A DNA stretch of 53,790 bases from Bacteroidales bacterium (GTDB lineage Bacteria > Bacteroidota > Bacteroidia > Bacteroidales > Bacteroidaceae), in NCBI GenBank assembly GCA_015654535.1, contig JAATGU010000041.1, forward strand, positions 1-53,790, read 5' to 3'. The position numbers and the translations under genes are program-made. This document shows positions 17,328 to 25,427 of this stretch, in pieces. Each line of letters begins with the position of its first letter. The first letter of the stretch is position 1. The notes beneath the pieces are model-generated. The model did not search any database. It was not told the DNA's origin and saw nothing but the letters and a program-made list of their open reading frames with translations.

Positions 17328-19175
17328 TCAATTTTTAATAATCTTTTTTATAATCTGTTTGTGTTCTGTTTTAATACAAATAATGTAGGTGCCGGCGTTT
17401 AAAGAGCTCACAGGTATAGTTATCTCACCATTTGTTTTAGGCTGAATAAACAAAATTTGCTTTCCTGTAAGATCTGCTATATAAATTGATTGAATTATAT
17501 CTTCCGATTGTATATACAAATTATTACTTGTTGGATTGGGATAAACAACTATTTTATCGCTATTCATATTTTCTAATCCAGAGGTAATATCACTACTGAG
17601 TGTTACTTTACCATCAACAACTTGGATATTAAAAAAAGAAATCTCACCAACAAGTCCTCTCATCTTACTCCAAGCAGCTTCATCATTCCCCTTATAAATA
17701 CTATAAAGTTGATAGGTTCCGTCCTTTATGCCTTGAGGGATACTTAAATCAGAATAGTAAACATTATCGCTTGCAAAAGATCCATTATTGAATCCAGTCA
17801 AATCACTTATACTTGTCTCTCCCAAGATAGATAGTAAACTGCTCCCTTGATATAAACCTATAGCAACTTCACCATTAAACGTCGTTATACCTCCATTATA
17901 AAAAGGGACAGAAATATTAAATAAAGAATTTGTTGTCGTTTGATTTGCAGTAAAAACCATTGGGGATGTATCATCTAATAATAGTTGATAAGATGGTTTT
18001 GATTCAGAGGATGGTTTTTGAATTCCGATGGTCATATCCTGAAAAATGGTAAATCCTCCATCTGAACTTCCTATATCTGTACCGGTGCTGTTGGGATTGA
18101 GAGAGGTCAACGCATAATATCCATCGCAATATCCACTCCATCCCCAGTTAAAGCTATACAAATTATTTGTATCATAGCCATCACACACGAAGGCATGTCC
18201 TTCATTATTCTTATTACCTCCTCCATATAATACAGGACGATTGTTGTTTAATTCATTTCTTAAAATAGCTTCCCATTCATCGGATGAATAATAATCCCGG
18301 TAAAGAGTCCGTAAATTAGCATCATAACCAAAATAGTTAATAAGTCCTATAGCAGCATCTTCATCAAAAGCGGAACTGGCACTTGTTCCATAATCCATAT
18401 TTGCAGCAACGCCGCAATGATACATTAATGTGGCTACTGCATCTTTTTGAGTTGAAGATTCGGAACCATTATAAGTATCAAGCATATTACTCCAATCATA
18501 ACTGGTAGTGGAAAAGTCGACAGACAAATCCTTTTTTAAAGATTCAGTAGTATATTTTTTTGTACCGATGCCTTTCATTGGGTATTGATGGTATCTCATT
18601 ATTTGCGCAATAGCAGTAGCTACACATCCGGTATAAGTACTTTGTGTCCCAGACTTGGGACAAGAAGCATTATAAGGACTATCTTGATCCCATTTTGTTT
18701 TACCTAGAAGAGAAGGGACACTTGTTGCGTTGATATTTTCCGTAATAACTTCTGAAGCAGAAAGAGTATTTGTAGAATTATCCATTAATGATTGTAGTTC
18801 CTTTTGATAAATATTCAGCCAGTTACGAAAATTTGGCGGAATACTGTCAACAGAAAAGTTACCTGTGGTGCTGTATCCTAAAATATTATTAGCCCGATCA
18901 TCGCCCGAAACAACTACAAATCCATTTTGATTGCCAATATTGAAAATATAGTAATAAACATTATCAGATGAGCGCGTAGTTACGCCTTCTTTATATGCTC
19001 CATAAACAAATTTGAGAGTATAATTCTTCGCCAGAGATTTAGTTAAAGGGTTATTAAAGCTATTTTCATAAAAGCTTTTAGCAATACCTAAAGCTTGTTC
19101 GCTGGTACGTGGTTTAGAATAAACCAATGATGAATAGAAAAATATAAAAAATAATATATTTCTTCCCATACACAC
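17328..19175 (-). CDS. C10 cysteine protease paralogue with T9SS sorting domain
   Basis: A 615-residue paralogue of the downstream protease. Signal peptide about 1-20; translation may start at Met3 (MGRNILFF). Propeptide KPRTSEQALGIAKS; nucleophile in YTGCVATAIAQ (Cys184); catalytic histidine in GHAFVCDGYD (His327); FNWGWSG follows. One Ig-like module follows the catalytic domain, then a type-A sorting domain starting VYPNPTSNNLYI. It lacks the additional beta modules of its 850-residue neighbour, the main difference between the two. Tandem duplication is the simplest origin. The gene begins just downstream of the terminator of uxaA. Confidence 0.93.
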   Translation of the reverse strand: MCMGRNILFFIFFYSSLVYSKPRTSEQALGIAKSFYENSFNNPLTKSLAKNYTLKFVYGAYKEGVTTRSSDNVYYYIFNIGNQNGFVVVSGDDRANNILGYSTTGNFSVDSIPPNFRNWLNIYQKELQSLMDNSTNTLSASEVITENINATSVPSLLGKTKWDQDSPYNASCPKSGTQSTYTGCVATAIAQIMRYHQYPMKGIGTKKYTTESLKKDLSVDFSTTSYDWSNMLDTYNGSESSTQKDAVATLMYHCGVAANMDYGTSASSAFDEDAAIGLINYFGYDANLRTLYRDYYSSDEWEAILRNELNNNRPVLYGGGNKNNEGHAFVCDGYDTNNLYSFNWGWSGYCDGYYALTSLNPNSTGTDIGSSDGGFTIFQDMTIGIQKPSSESKPSYQLLLDDTSPMVFTANQTTTNSLFNISVPFYNGGITTFNGEVAIGLYQGSSLLSILGETSISDLTGFNNGSFASDNVYYSDLSIPQGIKDGTYQLYSIYKGNDEAAWSKMRGLVGEISFFNIQVVDGKVTLSSDITSGLENMNSDKIVVYPNPTSNNLYIQSEDIIQSIYIADLTGKQILFIQPKTNGEITIPVSSLNAGTYIICIKTEHKQIIKKIIKN

Positions 19176-19183
19176 TTTCTATT

Positions 19184-19224
19184 AAAAAAAACGGGAATGT
19201 ATATTTCAAAATTACATTCCCGTT
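19184..19224 (-). terminator. Terminator of the lacI-uxaA operon
   Basis: Perfect 12-bp stem: AACGGGAATGTA at 19190-19201 and its complement at 19213-19224. On the minus strand the hairpin is followed by a T-run (plus-strand A-run 19184-19189). It ends 9 bp before the protease start codon at 19175, leaving little room for a protease promoter between them. Confidence 0.9.
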
Positions 19225-19252
19225 TAGTCTGTTTAATATATGATAATCACTC

Positions 19253-20743
19253 TTATAACGTTACTCCTGTTTTAAATATTGCAATTTCACGATAATTATT
19301 TTTTTCGTTATTTACTTGTTCTCCGCTAGCCACTTTAAGTACATATTCTATAAAGCGTTCACAAGTTTTCTCCATGGGCTCATTTTCCAAAATTACTCCA
19401 GCATTAAAATCAATCCATCCCGGTTTGTTTTTAGCAAGATTAGAGTTTGTGGAAATTTTCATGGTAGGCACATACGTTCCGAACGGAGTTCCGCGGCCAG
19501 TTGTGAAAAGTACAATGTGGCAACCTGAAGAAGCAAGAGTTGTTGATGCTACCAAGTCATTTCCCGGGGCGCTGAGTAAATTCAAACCTTTTGTTTGAAT
19601 TCTTTCACCATACTTCATCACACCTTTCACAACGCTCTTTCCACATTTCTGAGTACATCCCAAAGATTTTTCTTCCAAAGTGGATATACCTCCGGCTTTG
19701 TTTCCCGGAGAAGGATTCTCATAAATAGGTTGTTCGTTACGAATAAAGTAATCTTTGAAATCATTGATTAAGTGAACTGTTTGCTCAAAAAGTTCTTTGT
19801 TCTCACAACGATTCATCAAGATTGTTTCAGCTCCAAACATTTCAGGGACTTCAGTCAATACGGAAGTACCACCCTGAGCAATCAAAAAGTCAGAAAACAT
19901 ACCTAACAATGGATTGGCTGTAATTCCAGAGAATCCGTCTGATCCACCACACTTCAAGCCTACACGAAGTTCGGAAAGTGGCACGTCTGTACGGACATCT
20001 TTACTAGCCTTTTCATATAGTTTGCGAAGAATAGCCATTCCTTCTTCATTTTCGTCACCCACTTTTTGAGTTTCCATGAATGCAACACGGTCAGTATCAT
20101 AGTCGCCAAGGAATTCACGGAAAGCTGAAAGTTGATTATTTTCACATCCCAAACCAACTACAAACACAGCACCGGCGTTAGGATGAAGCACCATATCACG
20201 TAAAATCTTACGGGTATTTTCATGGTCTTCTCCTAATTGAGAACAACCATAGTTATGAGGATAAGCCACAATAGCATCTACTCCTTTACCTTCAGTTTCG
20301 CGGCGAAGAGTTTCTGCTAAATGATTGATTGTACCATTCACACAACCTACAGTTGGGATAATCCATATTTCATTTCTGATACCCACATCGCCATTTTTAC
20401 GACGATAACCTTTAAATGTAAGTTCCTTATGAGGAATATTAAGTGTCTCGTGTGCGGGATTATAAGAATATTCCAGTACTCCGGATAAATTGGTTTTGAT
20501 TTTCTTTTCATTCACCCAATCTCCTTGCTTAAGAGTGCAGATGGCATGACCAATAGGATAGCCATACTTAATAATGTGAGCATCTACGGCAAAATCTTTT
20601 AATGCGAATTTATGTCCGGCAGGAATATCTTCATTTAATTTTATATCCATCCCATTCACGGAAATAGTCTCTCCAGCCGACAAATTTGCAACGGCCACAG
20701 CTACATTATCTGCAGGATTAATTTTTAAATACTTTGTTTCCAT
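19253..20743 (-). CDS. uxaA: Altronate dehydratase UxaA
   Basis: Dehydrates D-altronate to 2-keto-3-deoxygluconate in galacturonate catabolism. From ATG 20743 (METKYLKINPADNV) the protein is 496 residues, matching E. coli UxaA (495). An in-frame ATG at 20794 would overlap the lacI 3' end and add an AT-rich, unlikely leader. Features: N-terminal SAF domain (about 1-90), then the large catalytic part with TVGCVNGTINHLA, GLKCGGSDGFSG and LLSAPGNDLVAST. It lies 22 bp after the LacI-type regulator gene. The product feeds KdgK and KdgA encoded divergently. Confidence 0.93.
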   Translation of the reverse strand: METKYLKINPADNVAVAVANLSAGETISVNGMDIKLNEDIPAGHKFALKDFAVDAHIIKYGYPIGHAICTLKQGDWVNEKKIKTNLSGVLEYSYNPAHETLNIPHKELTFKGYRRKNGDVGIRNEIWIIPTVGCVNGTINHLAETLRRETEGKGVDAIVAYPHNYGCSQLGEDHENTRKILRDMVLHPNAGAVFVVGLGCENNQLSAFREFLGDYDTDRVAFMETQKVGDENEEGMAILRKLYEKASKDVRTDVPLSELRVGLKCGGSDGFSGITANPLLGMFSDFLIAQGGTSVLTEVPEMFGAETILMNRCENKELFEQTVHLINDFKDYFIRNEQPIYENPSPGNKAGGISTLEEKSLGCTQKCGKSVVKGVMKYGERIQTKGLNLLSAPGNDLVASTTLASSGCHIVLFTTGRGTPFGTYVPTMKISTNSNLAKNKPGWIDFNAGVILENEPMEKTCERFIEYVLKVASGEQVNNEKNNYREIAIFKTGVTL

Positions 20744-20765
20744 TATCGTTTTTATTATAATAATT

Positions 20766-21836
20766 TTATTGTTGAAATTTGATGTAAAAATCAATATTCT
20801 CTGCTGTTAACAAATCTATTGGCATATAGTTAATACAATTTATCTCTTTTTTAAAGATTAACTGATCGCATAATGCTTTCACACCATTATATCCTTGCAT
20901 TTCGGGCTGCTGAGCAATCAACATTGATACTGATCCATTTCTCAGGCAAGTCACATTTCTTTCCAATAAGTCATACCCCATTAAATTGAAATTTTTACTT
21001 TGCTTTTCTTCCAGATATTCGCCGATAATATGTACCTTGGAATTAAAAGTGATTCCACAAGTAACAGAAGGATGTTCTTTGAAATAAGCATCCAATAGTT
21101 GATTATCCTCCTTAAGATGTTTAGGATGAAGATCTAACTCTGTAATTTGACAAGTAGGAAAGTATTCTTTCATATACTTTCTAAATCCTAATTCTCTGTT
21201 TTCTTGTTGGTTGGATCCAACAATACCTTCTTTAATTTGACGGAAAATAACAATTTCAGTAGAATCCCCGGCCATTAACATCAACATTTTAGCAGCAAAA
21301 TAGCCACTCTTTTCTGAATTTTGTCCATAAAAAGCCAGCTGATTCAATCCCGCTATATTAGAGTCTATAAATATATAAGGTATAGAAGACTCAGAAAGTA
21401 GATTGGTAAAGCTACAGGTAAACTGAGGAACAGTAGGAACAATTAATACTCCATCAGGATGTTCGGTTAATATTTCTTTTCCTGCGGACAAGAATGATGT
21501 ATAATCATATGGATCATAATAACACATCTTCATAGAAATATTAAAATCAGAATAAGCAGCAACTGCATTATTCAACCCTTCTTCCACTGCTGTCCAGTAT
21601 TCTCCTTCCAAATGTTGGGGAAGTAAACAGATAAAAAAATATTTTTTGTTGGAGGCAAGAGCACTGGCATACATATTGGGTTGATAATGCAATTGTCCTA
21701 AAATCTCTTCTACCCGTTTTTTACTGCTTTCAGATACGCCGCTTCGCCCGTGAATCACCCGATCCACTGTTCCAACAGAAACATCAGCCAAACGTGCGAT
21801 ATCTTTTATGCGTATTCTTTCCGGAAGTTCATTCAT
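20766..21836 (-). CDS. LacI-family transcriptional regulator of the hexuronate locus
   Basis: A 356-residue regulator. The N-terminal HTH is IKDIARLADVSVGTVDRVIHG, followed by the hinge helix segment; residues about 60-340 form a periplasmic-binding-like effector domain. Position between uxaA (same operon, 22 bp) and divergent kdgK-kdgA argues that it senses an intermediate such as KDG, KDPG or galacturonate and controls both sides. This is inference from context. The intergenic region contains a candidate LacI-type operator over the kdgK transcription start and shared -33 elements. Confidence 0.9.
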   Translation of the reverse strand: MNELPERIRIKDIARLADVSVGTVDRVIHGRSGVSESSKKRVEEILGQLHYQPNMYASALASNKKYFFICLLPQHLEGEYWTAVEEGLNNAVAAYSDFNISMKMCYYDPYDYTSFLSAGKEILTEHPDGVLIVPTVPQFTCSFTNLLSESSIPYIFIDSNIAGLNQLAFYGQNSEKSGYFAAKMLMLMAGDSTEIVIFRQIKEGIVGSNQQENRELGFRKYMKEYFPTCQITELDLHPKHLKEDNQLLDAYFKEHPSVTCGITFNSKVHIIGEYLEEKQSKNFNLMGYDLLERNVTCLRNGSVSMLIAQQPEMQGYNGVKALCDQLIFKKEINCINYMPIDLLTAENIDFYIKFQQ

Positions 21837-21896
21837 TACTTCGTAATTTATAATTAGTTGTGCTCATGCCCACTAATAATTTATTTTTCTTCAACG

Positions 21897-21926
21897 CAAA
21901 TATATAACAATTTTTGTAATTACAAA
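21897..21926 (-). promoter_or_regulatory. Promoter of lacI-uxaA
   Basis: On the minus strand, TTTG at 21926-21923, 18 bp, then TATATTTG at 21904-21897. The -33 element lies in the right arm of the palindrome at 21911-21928. Confidence 0.65.
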
Positions 21927-21928
21927 AA
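21911..21928. promoter_or_regulatory. 18-bp perfect palindrome carrying both divergent -33 elements
   Basis: TTTTTGTAATTACAAAAA reads the same on both strands. Its left arm supplies TTTG for kdgK and its right arm TTTG for lacI. Polymerases at the two promoters would therefore overlap. Confidence 0.75.
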
Positions 21929-21942
21929 TAATTGTATCTTTG
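21913..21942 (+). promoter_or_regulatory. Promoter of kdgK-kdgA
   Basis: TTTG at 21913-21916, 18 bp, then TATCTTTG at 21935-21942. The predicted transcript has a leader of about 130 bases before the ATG at 22083. Confidence 0.75.
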
Positions 21943-21953
21943 TGCACGTACAC
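21942..21953. promoter_or_regulatory. Candidate LacI-type operator GTGCACGTACAC
   Basis: A near-perfect 12-bp inverted repeat (one mismatched pair) with a central CG, as in many LacI-family operators. It starts at the last base of the kdgK -7 box and spans the expected transcription start, the right place for repression by the divergent regulator. Confidence 0.6.
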
Positions 21954-22082
21954 GGGTTGACTATTATAAGGACTCATATTCTGTTATAAACCTTATTATT
22001 AGATACTTGTATGAAAGACATCTGATTATTATAATCTAAAAGATAAAAATATTAATTACTTATTTCAATTAAAAATAGAATT

Positions 22083-23126
22083 ATGGGAAAGAAAGTTGTT
22101 ACTTTTGGGGAAATAATGTTGCGTTTGGCAACTCCCGGTTATTTAAGATTTTCACAAGCTAAAGAATTTAACGCCACTTTTGGTGGAGGAGAAGCAAACG
22201 TTGCAGTATCCTTGGCAAACTATGGTTTAGAAACTGAATTTGTGACTCGTCTTCCTAAAAATGATATCGCACAATCTTGCATTATGGACCTTCGTTCACA
22301 TAGTGTTGGAACGAAAGAAATCATTTATGGTGGTGACCGCGTGGGTATTTATTTCCTTGAAACCGGTGCTGTAGCACGTGCGTCAAAAGTAGTATACGAC
22401 CGTGCTAACTCTTCTATCGCAACCATCCAACCGGGAATGATCAATTGGAAGGAAGTGTTTAAAGATGCAGAATGGTTTCATTGGACCGGCATTACTCCAG
22501 CATTGTCTCAAGGTGCGGCTGATGCTTGTTTGGAAGCTATCAAAGTAGCTAATGAAATGGGTGTAACTGTTTCTACTGATTTAAATTTCCGTAAAAATCT
22601 CTGGAAGTATGGTAAAACGGCTTCTGAAGTGATGCCTGATCTTGTAGAAGGATGTGATGTTATTCTTGGAAATGAAGAAGATTGTGAAAAGGTATTTGGC
22701 GTTAAACCAGAAGGTTTTGATGTTGCTTCAACGAATGGTGAAGTAAATTCTGCTGAGTTTGAATCAGTATGTACTCAGATGATGAAGAAATTTCCACGTG
22801 CAAAGAAGGTGATTGTTACTCTTCGTGGCTCAATTAATGCTAATCATAACACTTGGGGAGGAGTCCTTTATTCAGATGGTTCTTTGAAACAATCAAAAAG
22901 ATATGATATTACTCACATTGTGGACCGTGTAGGTGGAGGTGATTCATTTATGGGTGGACTTATTTATGGATTGATCTCTTATCCTAATGATGATCAAAAA
23001 GCATTAGAATTCGCTGTTGCTGCCTCCTGTTTGAAACACACTATTTATGGTGACTTCAATTTAGTAACAGTAGCTGAAGTTGAGAATTTGATGAAAGGTG
23101 ATGGTTCTGGTCGTGTATCTCGTTAA
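22083..23126 (+). CDS. kdgK: 2-keto-3-deoxygluconate kinase (PfkB family)
   Basis: Phosphorylates KDG to KDPG. The 347-residue protein shows PfkB features: N-terminal TFGEIMLRLATPGYLRF, FGGGEANVAVSLA, the ribose-like substrate region GDRVGIYFLETGA, and the C-terminal signature DRVGGGDSFMGGL with catalytic Asp287. That signature reads GGGD instead of the commoner GAGD. KDG specificity is inferred from the neighbours: uxaA supplies KDG, and the aldolase gene 23 bp downstream uses KDPG. It is preceded by a promoter and operator at 21913-21953. Confidence 0.9.
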   Translation: MGKKVVTFGEIMLRLATPGYLRFSQAKEFNATFGGGEANVAVSLANYGLETEFVTRLPKNDIAQSCIMDLRSHSVGTKEIIYGGDRVGIYFLETGAVARASKVVYDRANSSIATIQPGMINWKEVFKDAEWFHWTGITPALSQGAADACLEAIKVANEMGVTVSTDLNFRKNLWKYGKTASEVMPDLVEGCDVILGNEEDCEKVFGVKPEGFDVASTNGEVNSAEFESVCTQMMKKFPRAKKVIVTLRGSINANHNTWGGVLYSDGSLKQSKRYDITHIVDRVGGGDSFMGGLIYGLISYPNDDQKALEFAVAASCLKHTIYGDFNLVTVAEVENLMKGDGSGRVSR

Positions 23127-23149
23127 TAGAATATTAATAGTATAATAAA

Positions 23150-23821
23150 ATGGCAAGATTTTCAAAAATGCAAGTGCTGAATGCAATATCGAGCACAGGG
23201 ATGGTTCCCGTTTTTTATCATAAAGATGTTGAAGTAGCAAAGAATGTTGTAAATGCATGTTATGATGGTGGCGTTCGCGCTTTCGAATTTACTAACCGTG
23301 GTGACTTTGCTCAAGAGGTATTTGCTGAATTAATAAAGTGGGGTGCAAAAGAATGTCCCGAGATGATTCTTGGAATTGGTTCTATTGTAGATCCGGCTAC
23401 TGCTGCTATGTATCTTCTATTAGGTGCAAACTTCGTTGTTGGTCCATTGTTCAATCCTGAGATTGCAAAAATCTGTAATCGTCGTTTGGTTCCTTATACA
23501 CCAGGATGTGGTTCTGTTTCTGAGATTGGTTTCGCACAGGAAGTAGGATGCGATCTTTGCAAAGTATTCCCTGCCGGAAACGTAGGTGGGCCTTCATTCG
23601 TAAAGAACGTAAAAGCTCCGATGCCTTGGTCAATGTTAATGGTTACAGGTGGTGTAGAGCCAACTAAAGAAAACTTAACCGCATGGATTAAAGCCGGTGT
23701 CACTTGTGTAGGTATGGGTTCCAACCTATTCCCAAAGGAAGTGGTTGCAGCTAATGACTGGGCTTGGGTTGTTGCTAAATGTAAAGAAGCTTTCGGCTAC
23801 ATCGCCGAAGCTCGGAAATAA
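23150..23821 (+). CDS. kdgA: KDPG/KHG aldolase
   Basis: Cleaves 2-keto-3-deoxy-6-phosphogluconate to pyruvate and glyceraldehyde-3-phosphate. A 223-residue class I aldolase with the Schiff-base lysine in DLCKVFPAG (Lys138), the AFEFTNRGD segment holding the catalytic glutamate, and the MVTGGVEPT phosphate-binding loop. Translated 23 bp after kdgK and ended by a strong terminator at 23948. Also called eda in other species. Completes the path altronate, KDG, KDPG, central metabolism encoded in this locus; the upstream isomerase and reductase are not in the window. Confidence 0.94.
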   Translation: MARFSKMQVLNAISSTGMVPVFYHKDVEVAKNVVNACYDGGVRAFEFTNRGDFAQEVFAELIKWGAKECPEMILGIGSIVDPATAAMYLLLGANFVVGPLFNPEIAKICNRRLVPYTPGCGSVSEIGFAQEVGCDLCKVFPAGNVGGPSFVKNVKAPMPWSMLMVTGGVEPTKENLTAWIKAGVTCVGMGSNLFPKEVVAANDWAWVVAKCKEAFGYIAEARK

Positions 23822-23830
23822 TAAAAAAAA

Positions 23831-23905
23831 GCAGGTTCCTAATGGGAATCTGCCTTGTTTGAAAAAGAACATCCCGGAAGGTTAGTTATTTACGGGATAT
23901 CTTTC
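23831..23905 (+). other. Two hairpins in the kdgA 3' region
   Basis: A 9-bp stem (GCAGGTTCC at about 23832 with GGAATCTGC, one G-U pair) and a 6-bp stem ATCCCG/CGGGAT further on precede T-rich stretches. They lie between the kdgA stop codon and the main terminator and may slow 3'-end decay. Confidence 0.5.
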
Positions 23906-23947
23906 TCGTTTTTTTTCTTTTGTTTAAAGTGTTTTAAAGGGGGTAGA

Positions 23948-23998
23948 CCATCGGGATGATTTGTTAGTGAAATCAAATCCCGGTGGTTTGCTTTTTTA
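23948..23998 (+). terminator. Main terminator of kdgK-kdgA
   Basis: Outer stem CCATCGGGAT (23948-23957) with ATCCCGGTGG (23977-23986; one G-U pair), an inner GATTT/AAATC stem, then TTTGCTTTTTT. The T-run reaches the reverse-strand stop codon of the ThrE C-part gene at 23996. Confidence 0.9.
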
Positions 23999-24517
23999 TG
24001 ATTTTCTCTTTTTTACGAGTTTCAGCATACGGGTAACAGAGAATGCTTGTTTATGAAAAATAAACATAGGAACAGCTACCCCGACAACAAGAGCAAACAT
24101 TATAAAAGTAGCTGTTAAGCCATTCTTAAAGATTGATACAATAATATCAACATAGGCGGTATCATCTTTGCATAGAACAAATTTCACTAATCCAAGAATC
24201 GTTTTATAGGCAAACATTCCAGGGATCATTGGCAAAAGTGAAGGAAAAGAAAACACTTCTGCCGGACAATGAATCAATCTTGCAAAAAACATACTTAGCA
24301 TACCAATAGAAAAAGCGGCAATGAAAGAGGCACTGGCAATGTCTAATGAAGTGTGATGTAATAAGAAGTAACGTAATCCGTGACCAATAGCCGCCAATAA
24401 AGCAGAGATAAAAATAGCTTTACGCGGAGGATTGGAGATAACAGCAAATCCAACCGAGGCAATAGCAGCAAAAAAACCATCAAAAATAATAGCTTTTAAG
24501 AATTCATAGTTTATCAT
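23996..24517 (-). CDS. Threonine/serine exporter, C-terminal (ThrE_2) subunit
   Basis: A 173-residue inner-membrane protein with about five helices, matching the small ThrE_2/DUF3815 half of split threonine/serine exporters (IASVGFAVISNPPRKA, PSLLPMIPGMFAYKTI). I set the start at 24517, where ATG overlaps the TGA of the upstream half in an ATGA junction; this implies translational coupling. A longer frame beginning at 24571 exists but lies inside the partner gene. Both halves together form one transporter. Confidence 0.9.
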   Translation of the reverse strand: MINYEFLKAIIFDGFFAAIASVGFAVISNPPRKAIFISALLAAIGHGLRYFLLHHTSLDIASASFIAAFSIGMLSMFFARLIHCPAEVFSFPSLLPMIPGMFAYKTILGLVKFVLCKDDTAYVDIIVSIFKNGLTATFIMFALVVGVAVPMFIFHKQAFSVTRMLKLVKKRKS

Positions 24518-25287
24518 AACGTGTTGACTCCTAACATTAATAAGGTAAGTGAAAGACCTATTGAAAGGCAAATAATTAACAAGGCCGCATTCATTAAGCG
24601 GGAAACGCCAGCCAATACATGCCCTTCTATAATATCAATAATACCGTTGATTAATGGTACGCCGGGAACAAGATAAAGCACACTGGCACCAAGTGCGATG
24701 TCGGGCGTGTTTCCTATATGGTAAAGTACGGCTGTACAACCAATCATGGAAGCGATAAAAGAAGAAACAACAAAAATAAATAAATGATTAATATGTTTTT
24801 CCATCATTTTTTGACGAACGAAGAACCCAACCAATGTGGCTACAAAGACAACAGCCATTGCTTCTGCGTCACCCGTGAATAGTCGGCAAAAGGAAGCATT
24901 AGCACAAGCTACCAGAAAAAGGACCAACCATTTATTCATTCGAGGATTGTTTACAATCTTATGATATTTCTCCTTCAACTCGTCCAGAGTCAGATGATCA
25001 TCACAAGCTTCCCAACTTAGCGAACTAAGACGGGAATTGATTTCAAAATTCAATCCGAGGGGTTTAATTTTATTTACTGTACTGTAAGAATGGGTATTAT
25101 CCTTGTCCCTTAGGGTCATGATAATGGTTTTTTGAAAGATTGTCATGTCGACAAAAAAGCCAAATGACTCAGCTATGCGAGCAGTATTTCGTACAATACG
25201 GGACGTATGTACTCCTACGGCCATCAGGCTAGTAGAGTATTCCGATAAAAAGACCGATAACTCTTTGAGTTCAGAATGAATGTCCAT
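24514..25287 (-). CDS. Threonine/serine exporter, N-terminal (ThrE/DUF1212) subunit
   Basis: A 257-residue protein with a soluble N-terminal part of about 115 residues (GVHTSRIVRNTARIAESFG, a DUF1212 hallmark) and about five transmembrane helices, including YLVPGVPLINGIIDIIEGH. It is the large half of a split ThrE exporter and overlaps the small half by ATGA. Likely role: efflux of threonine, serine or small peptides; substrate not shown by sequence. A TACCTTTG -7 box lies on the minus strand at 25364-25371. Confidence 0.9.
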   Translation of the reverse strand: MDIHSELKELSVFLSEYSTSLMAVGVHTSRIVRNTARIAESFGFFVDMTIFQKTIIMTLRDKDNTHSYSTVNKIKPLGLNFEINSRLSSLSWEACDDHLTLDELKEKYHKIVNNPRMNKWLVLFLVACANASFCRLFTGDAEAMAVVFVATLVGFFVRQKMMEKHINHLFIFVVSSFIASMIGCTAVLYHIGNTPDIALGASVLYLVPGVPLINGIIDIIEGHVLAGVSRLMNAALLIICLSIGLSLTLLMLGVNTL

Positions 25288-25363
25288 GTGGTTAAATTAA
25301 AATTTAATTTATGGTTTTCATGTGCTGCTTCAAGATTACAAAAGTTATTTTTCTTTTCGAGCG

Positions 25364-25371
25364 CAAAGGTA
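25364..25371 (-). promoter_or_regulatory. -7 box TACCTTTG upstream of the ThrE gene pair
   Basis: Matches TAnnTTTG on the minus strand about 77 bp before the start codon at 25287, within the 140-bp gap after the ccsBA stop codon. No clear -33 element was seen. Confidence 0.45.
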
Positions 25372-25427
25372 ATCAAAAAGGGATAAAAGAAAACTACTAA
25401 CCAGCCTTTTTTTGCTTATAGTTTTAT

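Noticed and set aside
19207..19214. TAATTTTG on the minus strand as promoter of the first C10 protease
   Set aside because: It lies inside the uxaA terminator stem-loop and lacks a -33 partner, so it is probably chance in AT-rich DNA.
20744..20794. Longer uxaA start at 20794
   Set aside because: It would overlap the lacI stop region and add a Lys/Ile/Asn-rich leader; start at 20743 gives the family length of 496 residues.
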